DNA of 64,000 bases from the NCBI RefSeq assembly GCF_037860775.1, contig NZ_JBBEWC010000004.1, positions 434,001 to 498,000 of the forward strand, read 5' to 3'. Under the pieces are notes generated by a model. It was not told the DNA's origin, did not search any database, and was given only the letters and a program-made list of their open reading frames with translations. A program made the position numbers and the translations under genes. Positions 46,508-56,108 of this stretch are shown here, piece after piece. The stretch is from Emticicia soli. GTDB taxonomy: Bacteria > Bacteroidota > Bacteroidia > Cytophagales > Spirosomataceae. The stretch's first letter is position 1. The number at the start of each line of letters is the position of its first letter.

Positions 46508-48844
46508 ATGACCTCCTTTAAAACTCCCTATAAAATAATATTTTTATTAATTTTCGGTTTCTTTGAAATAGCATATTCGCAAACGCCTACTACCTCTCCT
46601 ACCAGCGTTGAAAATCTAACTGATAAGCAAATTGAAACTTTTTTGAAAGAAGCCCAAACAAGAGGTCTCACCGAAACTCAGATAGAAGCGGCAGCTCTGG
46701 CAAATGGTTATACTGCAATTGACATAGCTAAACTAAGAGAGCGTATTAACCGCTTAAAAACCGGTACTGCAGAGGTAAAACCTACCAACACAAATGATAT
46801 TAAAACAGATAAAGTTACCCGTGAACAAATTGGCGAATTAGCTGAAAGAACACCAGTAGTGGCATCGGATAAACAGGAAGTAGGCAAGGTCTTAGAAACA
46901 TTTGGCAGTGAATTGTTCAGCAATAAAAACCTGACTTTCGAACCTAACCTCAGGCTTGCAACTCCAAAAGGATATATTTTAGGCCCTGACGATGAGCTAA
47001 AGATTGATATTACGGGTTATGCTTATCAACATTATGATGCAAAGGTTTCGCCTGAAGGCACTATAAAAATAGAAAACCTCTCTCCTATTTATGTAAATGG
47101 CAATACGATTGAGCAAGCTAAAGCAAAAATCATCGAACGCTTAAAAACTATCTTTGCCGGTTTGCAGAATGGCCGTTTGAATGCCGATGTTACGCTTGGC
47201 AATGTAAGAAGCATAAAGGTTACCTTGGTAGGTGAAGTTACAAGCCCAGGCAGTTATACCGTTTCTTCTTTAGCATCTGCATTTAATGCACTTTATCTAT
47301 CAGGAGGGCCAAACAAGAATGGGTCTTTCAGAAATATTCAGATATTCCGCAACAATGTTCTTGTAAAAAAAATAGACGTTTATGATTTCTTGCTGAAAGG
47401 CACGCTACAAGACAATATCAACCTGCATGACCAAGACGTAATTCTGGTACCTGTTTTTCAGAAAAAGGTTAAAATAGAAGGAGAGGTTAAAAGAATCGGC
47501 ATTTTTGAGTTAAATGAAAATGACAATTTCAATACTTTATTAGGGTATGCAGGCGGATATACCGAACAGGCTTATACTAACACAATAAATGTACGTAGAA
47601 ATACAAAAACTGAGAAAAAACTACTAACCTTTGACCCACAAACGAGTACTAATTTTACAGTACAAAATGGTGACCAATTTTATGTAGGCACTATTTTAGA
47701 CCGTTTTGAAAATAAAGTAGAAATAAGAGGTGCAGTATTCAGACCAGGCGAATACGCACTAGGTGATAAAATAAAAACTATTAAGCAATTAATTGAAAGT
47801 GCACAAGGCTTAAGAGAAGATGCTTATGCCAATAGAGCCATTTTGATACGTGAACAAGAAGATCTTGACCAGATGTATGTACCGGTTGACCTGAGTAAAT
47901 TATTAAAAGGAGAAATAGCTGATATTGAACTGAAAAGACAAGACCAATTGGTAGTAAAGTCAATTGTAGAGATTCGTCAAGAAAGAGTCGTTAACATAGA
48001 AGGGGCTGTTAATAATCCGGGGGTTTTCCCTTTTGCCGAAAATATGTCGGTAAAAGATATTATTTTATTAGCTGGAGGCTTTACAGATGGTGCAACAGGT
48101 AAAAAAATTGAAATTGCTCGCCGGCTTTATAATGACGAGTTGAGTGCAAAAACGGTACAGATTATTTCAGTTGATATATCGAAAGAATTGAATCCGGCAG
48201 AAGGAGGCGCAAAACTGCAACCTTTTGATAAGGTTTTTGTTCGAAGTTTGCCAAATTATGAAGTGCAGCAACCAGTTTATATAGTAGGTGAAGTTAACTA
48301 CCCTGGTACATATACAATTGAAAATAAAACAGACCGATTAAGTGATTTGATTGACAGAGCAGGGGGGCTACGCCAAGAAGCATATATAGCCGGGGCTAAA
48401 CTTTACAGAAATGATAAACTTGTATTTGTTGATTTTGACAAAGCCCTGAAAAATAAAAATACAGCTTCTAATCTTATTCTTGAAAATGGCGACAGAATAG
48501 AAATCCCCAAAGAAAGACAAACGATTGCTATTGGTGGGCAAGTTTTAAACCCAACGAGGGTTGCGTATCAGCCTGACTTCTCTTTTAATGACTATATCGC
48601 ACAAGCAGGTGGGTTTACAGATAGTGCTTTTGTGAAAAAGACTTACGTACAATATGCAAACGGAAGTACTAACAGAACTCGTAGTTTCTTTGGGATAAAA
48701 GTTTACCCAAAAATACAACAAGGTATGAGTATCTATGTTCCGACAAGAAATAGAGTCAGAATGTCTCCGGCAGAAAGAATAGCTATCGGAACAGGATTTG
48801 TTTCATTGTCTGCCGTATTACTTACATTGATACGCCTTATTTAG
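46508..48844 (+). CDS. Wza-like polysaccharide export protein with multiple SLBB domains
   Basis: A 778-residue protein: signal peptide (about 1-25), a helical spacer, a polysaccharide-export domain starting near YILGPDDELKIDITGYAY, several SLBB domains (VTLVGEVTSPGSYTVSSLAS, VEIRGAVFRPGEYALGDKI, VNIEGAVNNPGVFPFAEN, VYIVGEVNYPGTYTIENKT) and a C-terminal hydrophobic helix (IGTGFVSLSAVLLTLI). It should form the outer-membrane and periplasmic channel for the polysaccharide. The large size with four or more SLBB units is typical of Bacteroidota. Confidence 0.92.
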   Translation: MTSFKTPYKIIFLLIFGFFEIAYSQTPTTSPTSVENLTDKQIETFLKEAQTRGLTETQIEAAALANGYTAIDIAKLRERINRLKTGTAEVKPTNTNDIKTDKVTREQIGELAERTPVVASDKQEVGKVLETFGSELFSNKNLTFEPNLRLATPKGYILGPDDELKIDITGYAYQHYDAKVSPEGTIKIENLSPIYVNGNTIEQAKAKIIERLKTIFAGLQNGRLNADVTLGNVRSIKVTLVGEVTSPGSYTVSSLASAFNALYLSGGPNKNGSFRNIQIFRNNVLVKKIDVYDFLLKGTLQDNINLHDQDVILVPVFQKKVKIEGEVKRIGIFELNENDNFNTLLGYAGGYTEQAYTNTINVRRNTKTEKKLLTFDPQTSTNFTVQNGDQFYVGTILDRFENKVEIRGAVFRPGEYALGDKIKTIKQLIESAQGLREDAYANRAILIREQEDLDQMYVPVDLSKLLKGEIADIELKRQDQLVVKSIVEIRQERVVNIEGAVNNPGVFPFAENMSVKDIILLAGGFTDGATGKKIEIARRLYNDELSAKTVQIISVDISKELNPAEGGAKLQPFDKVFVRSLPNYEVQQPVYIVGEVNYPGTYTIENKTDRLSDLIDRAGGLRQEAYIAGAKLYRNDKLVFVDFDKALKNKNTASNLILENGDRIEIPKERQTIAIGGQVLNPTRVAYQPDFSFNDYIAQAGGFTDSAFVKKTYVQYANGSTNRTRSFFGIKVYPKIQQGMSIYVPTRNRVRMSPAERIAIGTGFVSLSAVLLTLIRLI

Positions 48845-48881
48845 ACTTAAAGGTAATTATTATCACATAAACCCAACTAGC

Positions 48882-49394
48882 ATGAAAAATTGGTTTGTGG
48901 TTTATACTAAGCCTAGGCAAGAGAAAAAAATTGCCAATGAATTAACAAAAATAGGAATAGAAGCCTATTGCCCTGTAAAGGTTGTAGCACGGCAATGGTC
49001 TGATAGAAAGAAAAAAGTTGAAGTTCCCTTATTTACATCATATTGTTTTGTGTATCTGGAAGACTCTGATAGAAATAAAGTATTTCAGGTCTCAGGGGTT
49101 TTAAGGTATTTATTTTGGCTAAAAAAGCCAGCCATTGTTCGAGACAAGGAAATAGCAGAAATTAAAAGGTGGTTAAATGAATATGACCACGAGCAGATTA
49201 GTATCAAGCAGTTTCAGAATAACGAACGTGTAATAATAAAGTCGGGCATATTAATTGATAAAGAAGCCATCGTTATGAAGCAGAATGGAAATCAATTAAT
49301 GTTACAACTTGAAAGTTTAGGGTTTGCTCTATATGTATCTCAGTCTAATATTATAGTAAATCCGATAGAAAACAAAGAAAAGCAAATTACCTAA
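48882..49394 (+). CDS. NusG-like transcription antiterminator (UpxY family)
   Basis: A 170-residue protein with an NGN domain (WFVVYTKPRQEKKIANEL, IEAYCPV, PLFTSYCFVYL) and a short KOW-like C-terminus (NERVIIKSG...). Specialised NusG paralogues of the UpxY/RfaH group let polymerase read through long polysaccharide operons. It is placed just before Wzz and the pseudaminic acid genes, with a small GC-rich hairpin in the spacer behind it. Its action on this operon is inferred. Confidence 0.86.
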   Translation: MKNWFVVYTKPRQEKKIANELTKIGIEAYCPVKVVARQWSDRKKKVEVPLFTSYCFVYLEDSDRNKVFQVSGVLRYLFWLKKPAIVRDKEIAEIKRWLNEYDHEQISIKQFQNNERVIIKSGILIDKEAIVMKQNGNQLMLQLESLGFALYVSQSNIIVNPIENKEKQIT

Positions 49395-49485
49395 CAAAGT
49401 AGTACGATATTTTTTATTAAAAACTATACTGTTAGCATTTTAAAATAAATTTTCCCTGACCTAATAGTTAAAAATGGGACTCAGG

Positions 49486-49498
49486 ACGGCGAAGCCGT
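49486..49498 (+). promoter_or_regulatory. Small GC-rich hairpin in the leader of the capsule operon
   Basis: ACGGC (49486-49490), loop GAA, GCCGT (49494-49498), in a very AT-rich spacer between the NusG-like gene and wzz, followed by ATTTAATTCTTT. It is unusually GC-rich for the spacer. It could be an attenuator or a recognition element for the NusG-like protein, analogous to ops hairpins of RfaH. Confidence 0.35.
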
Positions 49499-49544
49499 AT
49501 TTAATTCTTTGGTTTTAAGATAAAAGTAGTATAAAACAAAAATA

Positions 49545-50585
49545 ATGGAAGAAGTAAAAGACGATATTATTGCATTTAATTTAAAGGCTTTCATTCAGAT
49601 AATATGGAAAGAAAAACTTCTTCTTTTGGGTATTGTTGCAATATTCTTAGGAGCTAGTGCTTATTATGCTTTTACTAAAAAAGACGAATTTATTTCTGAA
49701 GGGCAGATATTACCTGAACTTGCCTCAAAAGGCAATAAATTAAGAGGTCTAGCCGGATTGGCAAGTTTAGCGGGGGTTGATATAGCAAGTAGTGGAGATG
49801 GAACAGATGCTTTCCGCCCAGATTTGTATCCAGATATATTACAAAGTACTCCTTTTTTTCTGGATTTATTTAAACAAACTGTTACTACAAAAGATAATAA
49901 ACAAATATCATTCGAGAATTTTTATCATCAGGTAATAGAGCAAAACAAGGAAATACCGCAAAAGAAAATCACAAAATTTCCGGTTAAAGAAAATGGTTTT
50001 TTAGTTTTAAACACCTTAAGCGAAGATAGAATTAAAGACCTGAAAAAGAGGATTCAGACGAGTATTGATATAAAAAGTGGCATAATAAGTATTTCGGTTA
50101 AAATGCCCGACCCAGTTGTTGCCGCTAGTCTTGCACGCTTTTCTATGATTTATCTTACTAATTATATTACTCATTATAGAACAGATAAAGCCCAAAAGAA
50201 CTTAGAATTTTTGAAAGAAAAAGTTGATGCCGCCAGAGGTAAATTTTATTCAACACAAGCAAAGAGAGCTCAGTATAGCGACCAGTTTCAGTTGCCTACT
50301 ATCCGCTTACAATCTGCCGACGTTCAAAGAGAAAGAATAGAGTCAGAATATCGTACGTCTTCTGTATTCTATGATGAGTTAGTAAAGAAATACGAAGAGG
50401 CAAATATCAATTTTCAAGAATCAATACCTGTATTTCAGGTATTAACTCCTCCTGCCGCTCCTACACAAAAGAGCGAACCTAAAAGAGCAATTATACTTCT
50501 AATAGGTATAGTAGTAGGTGGAGTTATAGCTTTATTTGTTATTATGCTAAGAAAACAAAACTATAAAAAGGTATTTGAAATTTAA
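49545..50585 (+). CDS. Wzz-like chain-length determinant protein
   Basis: A 346-residue inner-membrane protein with helices at both ends (about 27-45, LLLLGIVAIFLGASAYYAF; about 315-337, AIILLIGIVVGGVIALFVIM) and a periplasmic coiled-coil region between them. The proline-rich segment before the second helix (LTPPAAPTQKSEPKRA) is typical. It should regulate polymer length with the Wzy and Wza-like proteins. No tyrosine kinase domain is attached. Confidence 0.88.
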   Translation: MEEVKDDIIAFNLKAFIQIIWKEKLLLLGIVAIFLGASAYYAFTKKDEFISEGQILPELASKGNKLRGLAGLASLAGVDIASSGDGTDAFRPDLYPDILQSTPFFLDLFKQTVTTKDNKQISFENFYHQVIEQNKEIPQKKITKFPVKENGFLVLNTLSEDRIKDLKKRIQTSIDIKSGIISISVKMPDPVVAASLARFSMIYLTNYITHYRTDKAQKNLEFLKEKVDAARGKFYSTQAKRAQYSDQFQLPTIRLQSADVQRERIESEYRTSSVFYDELVKKYEEANINFQESIPVFQVLTPPAAPTQKSEPKRAIILLIGIVVGGVIALFVIMLRKQNYKKVFEI

Positions 50586-50682
50586 ACATTCGCACTCAAT
50601 TAACATTAGATATCATATATTAACCAATTGGTGTGAATTAAATTTAACACCGATTTTTTGAATCAAAACAACGCAATATTCC

Positions 50683-51702
50683 ATGTCATTTACTTTAAAA
50701 GATAAATCAATCCTTATTACCGGAGGAACCGGATCTTTAGGCAAAGCCCTCACTGGTCATATTTTATCAAAGTACCCTGAAATTAAAAAGCTTATCATCT
50801 TCTCAAGAGACGAGCAAAAACAATTTCAGATGGCGCAAGAGTATCCTGACACTAAATATCCTCAGATAAGATATTTTATAGGAGATGTGCGTGATTTTGA
50901 AAGAGTTAAAAGAGCACTAAGAGGCGTTGACTATGTAATACATGCAGCAGCAATGAAACATGTTCCGATTGCGGAGTACAACCCAATGGAATGTGTAAAA
51001 ACAAATATTTTAGGTGCTGAAAACATCATCAATGCTTGTTTAGAGACAGATGTAGAACGTGTAGTTGCATTATCGACAGATAAAGCTTGTGCCCCTATCA
51101 ACCTTTATGGTGCTACTAAACTTGCATCTGATAAATTATTTGTAGCAGCTAACAATATTAAGGGTTGGAACCCTATCAAGTTTTCGGTAGTAAGATACGG
51201 AAATGTAATGGGCTCAAATGGCTCTGTTATTCCGTTCTTTATTAATAAAAGAAAAGAAGGTATTCTTCCTATTACTGACCCTAGCATGACCCGCTTTAAT
51301 ATTTCTCTACAAGGTGGAGTAGACATGGTAATGCATGCCTTAGAACACGCTTGGGGTGGAGAGATATTTATCCCTAAGATTCCATCATATCGTATTCTTG
51401 ATATTGCTCAAGCTATTGCCCCTGAGTGCGAAACGAAAGTTGTGGGTATCAGACCCGGCGAAAAAATACATGAAGAAATGATTTCAGAGTCAGATTCTTT
51501 CCTTACTTATGATCTTGGTAAATATTATACTATTCTTCCTTCGATGCATAAATGGAAACTTGATGATTTTATCAGCCAGTTTGGGGCAGTAAAAGTACCT
51601 ATCGGATTCAAATATAATTCAGGCGAAAACACTGAGTGGGAAACCGTAGAAAACCTAAGAGCATTGATCAAGGAACACGTAGACTCAACTTTTGAAGCTT
51701 AA
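50683..51702 (+). CDS. pseB: UDP-N-acetylglucosamine 4,6-dehydratase (inverting)
   Basis: A 339-residue SDR enzyme with TGGTGSLG (13-20), HAAAMKHVPIAEYNP and STDKACAPINLYGATKL, the PseB signatures. It converts UDP-GlcNAc to the 4-keto-6-deoxy-L-ido sugar, the first step of pseudaminic acid biosynthesis. pseC starts 4 bases downstream. Length is normal. Confidence 0.94.
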   Translation: MSFTLKDKSILITGGTGSLGKALTGHILSKYPEIKKLIIFSRDEQKQFQMAQEYPDTKYPQIRYFIGDVRDFERVKRALRGVDYVIHAAAMKHVPIAEYNPMECVKTNILGAENIINACLETDVERVVALSTDKACAPINLYGATKLASDKLFVAANNIKGWNPIKFSVVRYGNVMGSNGSVIPFFINKRKEGILPITDPSMTRFNISLQGGVDMVMHALEHAWGGEIFIPKIPSYRILDIAQAIAPECETKVVGIRPGEKIHEEMISESDSFLTYDLGKYYTILPSMHKWKLDDFISQFGAVKVPIGFKYNSGENTEWETVENLRALIKEHVDSTFEA

Positions 51703-51706
51703 TTAA

Positions 51707-52885
51707 ATGGACGCAATTCCTTACGGAAAACAAAATATAACCGACGAAGACATTGCCATTGTCATCGAAACGCTTAAAAGCCCGTATCTAACACAAGGGC
51801 CTAAAATCAAAGAGTTTGAAGAGAATTTCGCAAAATATGTAGGAGCGAAATATGCAGTAGCCTTGGCTAATGGAACAGCCGCTTTGCATTTATGCGCAAT
51901 GGCTTTAGGTGTAAAAGAAGGTGATAAAGTTATTACAACTCCTATTACTTTTGCAGCATCAGCCAATTGTGTTCGTTACTGCGGTGGAGAGGTTGTATTT
52001 GCTGATATTGAACCAGATACATATCTGCTTGATATAAATGCAGTAAGAGAGTTGTTAGAACAATCTCCGAAAGGCACTTATAAAGGAATTATTCCTGTTG
52101 ACTTTGCTGGAAGAGCTGTTAATCTGGAAGAATTCCGTAAACTTGCAGACGAATATAATCTCTGGATTATTGAAGATGCTTGTCATGCACCAGGCGGTTA
52201 CTTTGTTGATTCGAAGGGGCAAAAACAAAGCTGTGGTAACAGTAACTTTGCAGATTTAGCAATTTTCTCGTTTCATCCTGTAAAGCATATAGCTAGTGGT
52301 GAAGGTGGTATGATTACTACAAACGACGAAAATCTTTATAAAGCTCTCTTGAAACTGCGCACGCATGGTATCGTAAAATCTGACGATTTATATGTAAATA
52401 CCATTGAGTTTGCTGGTGGTAAAGATAAATATCCGGGGTGGTACATGGAAATGCAGACATTGGGATACAATTATAGAATAACTGATTTTCAGGCTGCATT
52501 AGGCGATAGCCAACTAAAAAGAGCAGACGAAGGTTTGGTTAGAAGAAGAGAAATAGCCAATAATTACTACGCTGCTTTTAAAGATATTGATGCTATCAAA
52601 GGCCAATCAGGCGTAGTAGAAGGCCATGCTTACCATTTGTATGTTATCGAGGTAGAAAATAGATTAGGGCTTTATAATTATCTGAGAGAGCATAATATTT
52701 TTGCTCAGATACACTATATCCCATGCCATCTGATGCCATATTACAGAGATTTAGGCTGGAAAGAAGGTGATAAACCAAAGGCCGAAACCTACTATAAGCA
52801 TTGTATCAGCTTGCCGATGTACCCTACCCTCACTGAGGCGGAGCAAATGTATGTGATAGATACTATTAAGGATTTTTTATCATAA
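51707..52885 (+). CDS. pseC: UDP-4-amino-4,6-dideoxy-N-acetyl-altrosamine transaminase
   Basis: A 392-residue PLP enzyme of the DegT/DnrJ/EryC1 family. The PLP lysine is Lys193 in FSFHPVKH. The N-terminus IPYGKQNITDEDI and the ANGTAALHL motif match PseC. It aminates the PseB product at C4. It is coupled to pseB. Confidence 0.93.
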   Translation: MDAIPYGKQNITDEDIAIVIETLKSPYLTQGPKIKEFEENFAKYVGAKYAVALANGTAALHLCAMALGVKEGDKVITTPITFAASANCVRYCGGEVVFADIEPDTYLLDINAVRELLEQSPKGTYKGIIPVDFAGRAVNLEEFRKLADEYNLWIIEDACHAPGGYFVDSKGQKQSCGNSNFADLAIFSFHPVKHIASGEGGMITTNDENLYKALLKLRTHGIVKSDDLYVNTIEFAGGKDKYPGWYMEMQTLGYNYRITDFQAALGDSQLKRADEGLVRRREIANNYYAAFKDIDAIKGQSGVVEGHAYHLYVIEVENRLGLYNYLREHNIFAQIHYIPCHLMPYYRDLGWKEGDKPKAETYYKHCISLPMYPTLTEAEQMYVIDTIKDFLS

Positions 52886-52964
52886 TATACTTATAGAACT
52901 GTCTTTAGTAAGTCTTGCTAATAATTATCTGTATTATATTATAAATATTTTATCTTAAATAATT

Positions 52965-53672
52965 ATGGCCAAGTTAGCTGTAATACCAGCTCGCGGTGGA
53001 AGTAAACGGATACCACGAAAAAATATAAAAGATTTTTGTGGACTCCCAATCATAGCTTATTCTATCAAAGCAGCTATAGAAAGTAATCTATTTGATGAAA
53101 TAATAGTTTCAACTGATGACCAGGAGATTGCATCAATAGGGCTACAGTACGGAGCAAGCGTTCCTTTTTTGCGCTCGGAGGAAAATGCCAACGATCATGC
53201 TACCACTGCTTCAGTATTAAATGAAGTTTTAAATAATTATTCTTCTTTAAACAAAGATTTTGCTTATGCTTGTTGTATTTATCCTACAGCACCATTCGTA
53301 TCAGCTGATAAATTAAAAGAAGCGCATAATTTATTGATAAACCGTGGCTTTGATACAGTATTACCCGTACAGTCTTTCTCTTTTCCGATCCAAAGAGCTT
53401 TTTTAAAAGAGAATGACAGAGTAAATTGGATGGAGCCGCAATATGCTCTGACCCGCTCACAAGATTTGCCTAAAGCATTTCATGATGCAGGCCAGTTTTA
53501 TTTTTTCAATGTAAATTCATTTTTACAAACTCAAAAACTAATTACTACCAATTCAGGCGCTATTGAGATAAGTGAACTAGAAGGGCAAGATATCGATAAC
53601 GAAACCGATTGGAAATTAGCAGAGATGAAATTCAGCTTAATCTATAATGAGAAACTACCTGTGTTTAAATAA
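52965..53672 (+). CDS. pseF: Pseudaminic acid cytidylyltransferase
   Basis: A 235-residue CMP-sugar synthetase with IPARGGSKRIPRKNIKDFCG (8-27). It activates the finished nonulosonic acid as the CMP-sugar. The close relative NeuA shares the motif; the PseB/PseC/PseI neighbours support PseF. The next gene overlaps it by 26 bases. Confidence 0.9.
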   Translation: MAKLAVIPARGGSKRIPRKNIKDFCGLPIIAYSIKAAIESNLFDEIIVSTDDQEIASIGLQYGASVPFLRSEENANDHATTASVLNEVLNNYSSLNKDFAYACCIYPTAPFVSADKLKEAHNLLINRGFDTVLPVQSFSFPIQRAFLKENDRVNWMEPQYALTRSQDLPKAFHDAGQFYFFNVNSFLQTQKLITTNSGAIEISELEGQDIDNETDWKLAEMKFSLIYNEKLPVFK

Positions 53673-54213
53673 ACAAGGATTTAGCATCGATAAATATTCT
53701 ATTGTTCCGCTCAGAGATGAAGACAAATATGATATTATGCAATGGCGTAATGAACAGATTTATCATCTAAGACAGGCCGAACCACTCACTAAAGAAAAAC
53801 AGGAATGGTATTATGAGAATATAGTAGCTCAATTGTTTCAACAAGAAAAGCCGAATCAAGTACTATTCTCTTACTTAGAAAATGATGTGTGCATCGGGTA
53901 TGGTGGGCTAGTTCATATTAATTGGATAGATAAAAATGCAGAAGTATCTTTTATCATGAATACAAAGTTAGAAGCTGAAAAATTTGAATTCCATTGGTCG
54001 GTATTTTTACAATTGCTCGAAAGAATTGCTTTTGAAGAACTTCAGTTTCATAAAATCTACACTTATGCTTTTGATTTGAGACCTCATCTTTACGAAGCAT
54101 TAATAAAAAACAATTTCCACAATGAAGCTCGGCTTGTTGGCCATTGCCTGTTTGAAAATAAATTTATTGATGTTTTAATTCATTCAAAATGGGCACCCAA
54201 AAGTATAATATAG
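53647..54213 (+). CDS. pseH: GNAT N-acetyltransferase, PseH-like
   Basis: A 188-residue RimJ/RimL-type GNAT. It has LRDEDKYDIMQWRNE at its start, a central strand with CIGYGGLVHI and a C-terminal YEALIKNNFHNEARL. In the pathway PseH acetylates the 4-amino group of the PseC product. Here a formyltransferase follows directly with a 25-base overlap, so either enzyme could act on that amine and the GNAT might serve another position. The symbol is by context. Confidence 0.72.
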   Translation: MRNYLCLNKQGFSIDKYSIVPLRDEDKYDIMQWRNEQIYHLRQAEPLTKEKQEWYYENIVAQLFQQEKPNQVLFSYLENDVCIGYGGLVHINWIDKNAEVSFIMNTKLEAEKFEFHWSVFLQLLERIAFEELQFHKIYTYAFDLRPHLYEALIKNNFHNEARLVGHCLFENKFIDVLIHSKWAPKSII

Positions 54214-55067
54214 CATTATTAATCAGCGGAAATTTAGGTTATACTGTCCTTTTACATTTAGTAAAAAGGTTCAATATTACAGCTATTTTCACAGACAGGA
54301 AGTCTACTAATATTATTGATTTTAGTAATCAAAATAAAGTCCCTGTTTTTATTGGTAATCCACGCAATAATAAATCTCTTGAGTTTGCAGAAAAATTAAA
54401 TATAGATATTATCCTTTCTATAAATTACCTATTTATTATCGAGAAAGGACTGATTAATCTAGCCAAAAAGTATGCGGTTAACTTCCATGGGTCATTACTA
54501 CCAAAATATAGAGGACGAACTCCTCATGTATGGGCGATAATTAATGGAGAAAAACAAACAGGCATAACGGCTCATATCTTAACTGAAGGACTGGATGCCG
54601 GACCAATTTTAGAACAAGTTATAATACCTATCTCTGATACAGATACAGGGTTTACAATCTTAGAAAAGTATTATGAGTATTATCCCTCGCTGGTTGACAA
54701 AGTTTTAGAGAATATAGAAATTAACGAGCCATATGAACAAGATTCAACTTTGGCAACTTATTTTTCTAAGCGAGAGCCGGAAGATGGAAAAATTATATGG
54801 GATTGGCATAAAGAACGTATATACAACTGGATTAGAGCATTGGCAAAGCCATATCCCGGAGCTTTTTTCTATCATAATTTTAAGAAAAAAGTTGTACATT
54901 CGTCTAATTATAATAGTTTAGGTTTTAAAGATACTGATGCAAATGGACTGATTTTAGCAATAGAGGAAGATGGGATAATAATAAAAACATCGAATGGTGC
55001 TATGAAGCTGTTCGAGATTGAAGATTATAACAAAAATGACTTTCAAATAGGAGAAATAGTAGAATGA
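54189..55067 (+). CDS. Sugar N-formyltransferase (pseudaminic acid type)
   Basis: A 292-residue formyltransferase using formyl-tetrahydrofolate. The catalytic residues Asn98, His100 and Asp136 are present in NFHGSLLPKYRGRTP and LTEGLDAGPIL. It is not the housekeeping tRNA enzyme: it sits between the GNAT and pseI with overlaps on both sides. It should put an N-formyl group on a sugar amine, giving for example a 7-N-formyl nonulosonic acid. N-formyl pseudaminic acids are known in bacterial glycans. It occupies a position where a PseG hydrolase is often found. Confidence 0.85.
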   Translation: MGTQKYNIALLISGNLGYTVLLHLVKRFNITAIFTDRKSTNIIDFSNQNKVPVFIGNPRNNKSLEFAEKLNIDIILSINYLFIIEKGLINLAKKYAVNFHGSLLPKYRGRTPHVWAIINGEKQTGITAHILTEGLDAGPILEQVIIPISDTDTGFTILEKYYEYYPSLVDKVLENIEINEPYEQDSTLATYFSKREPEDGKIIWDWHKERIYNWIRALAKPYPGAFFYHNFKKKVVHSSNYNSLGFKDTDANGLILAIEEDGIIIKTSNGAMKLFEIEDYNKNDFQIGEIVE

Positions 55068-56098
55068 TGAAGATAGGAAATTATAATATCGGAAGAGACC
55101 ACAAACCTTTCATTATAGCCGAAATGAGTGGTAACCATAACCAGTCATTAGAAAGAGCTTTAAAAATTATAGAAATTGCAGCTCAATGTGGGGCCGATGC
55201 TATTAAGTTGCAAACATATACCGCAGATACATTGACGATTGATCACAGAGGAGGATTGTTTGATATAGAAGATAAAACGTCTCTTTGGAAAGGCAGAAAT
55301 TTATATGAACTATATCAGGAAGCTTATACGCCTTGGGAATGGCACGAAGCAATGTATAAGTGTGCAGCAGATAATAATGTTATTTGTTTTTCAACACCTT
55401 TTGATGACACAGCCGTTGATTTTCTAGAAAATCTTAATACACCAGTTCATAAAGTTGCCTCTTTTGAAAACAATCACCACCCTTTGTTAAAAAAGATAGC
55501 AAAAACTGGTAAACCCGTTATTATGTCTACCGGTGCAAGTACACTTGCTAACTTAGATGAATCAGTAACGGTATTAAGAGAAAATGGTTGTAAAGATTTA
55601 GTATTATTAAAATGTACAAGTAATTATCCGGCAAGCCCTGAAAACTCAAACGTCCGTACGATTCCCCACTTAAGAGATTTATTCCAATGTGAAGTTGGCT
55701 TGAGCGACCATACAATGGGCATTGGTGTTCCGTGTGCTGCGGTAACGCTTGGAGCAACAGTAATAGAAAAGCACTTTTGTTTAAGCCGTGCAGAAGGAGG
55801 TGTAGATTCAGCATTCTCTTTAGAGCCTGATGAACTTAAATCATTAGTTATAGAGACCGAACGCGCTTGGCAATCATTAGGCCAAATTCAATATGGCATC
55901 CAAGATTCTGAGAAGAAAAGTCTTTTGTTCAAGCGTTCTATATATGTTGTAAAAGATATTAAAGCAGGTGAAATATTTACTGAAGAAAATATACGAGTAA
56001 TACGCCCAGGCGATGGTATTCATCCCAAATATTTTGAGGGGCTACTGGGAAAAACTACTTACAAAAGCTATAAAAGGGGAGATGCACTTTCATTGTAA
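55064..56098 (+). CDS. pseI: Pseudaminic acid synthase
   Basis: A 344-residue NeuB-family enzyme that condenses the 6-deoxy sugar with phosphoenolpyruvate. It has FIIAEMSGNHNQSLERAL, GADAIKLQTYT, LSDHTMGIGVPCAAV, IEKHFCLSRAEGGVDSAFSL and a C-terminal SAF domain (IRVIRPGDGIHPKYFEGL). The SRAEGGVDSAFS segment is typical of the PseI rather than the sialic acid branch. It overlaps the formyltransferase by 4 bases. Confidence 0.93.
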   Translation: MMKIGNYNIGRDHKPFIIAEMSGNHNQSLERALKIIEIAAQCGADAIKLQTYTADTLTIDHRGGLFDIEDKTSLWKGRNLYELYQEAYTPWEWHEAMYKCAADNNVICFSTPFDDTAVDFLENLNTPVHKVASFENNHHPLLKKIAKTGKPVIMSTGASTLANLDESVTVLRENGCKDLVLLKCTSNYPASPENSNVRTIPHLRDLFQCEVGLSDHTMGIGVPCAAVTLGATVIEKHFCLSRAEGGVDSAFSLEPDELKSLVIETERAWQSLGQIQYGIQDSEKKSLLFKRSIYVVKDIKAGEIFTEENIRVIRPGDGIHPKYFEGLLGKTTYKSYKRGDALSL

Positions 56099-56108
56099 TT
56101 AATAATTT

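Noticed and set aside
54189..55067. Methionyl-tRNA formyltransferase (fmt)
   Set aside because: It is embedded with overlaps in the pseudaminic acid genes and lacks the context of def/fmt; a sugar formyltransferase fits better.
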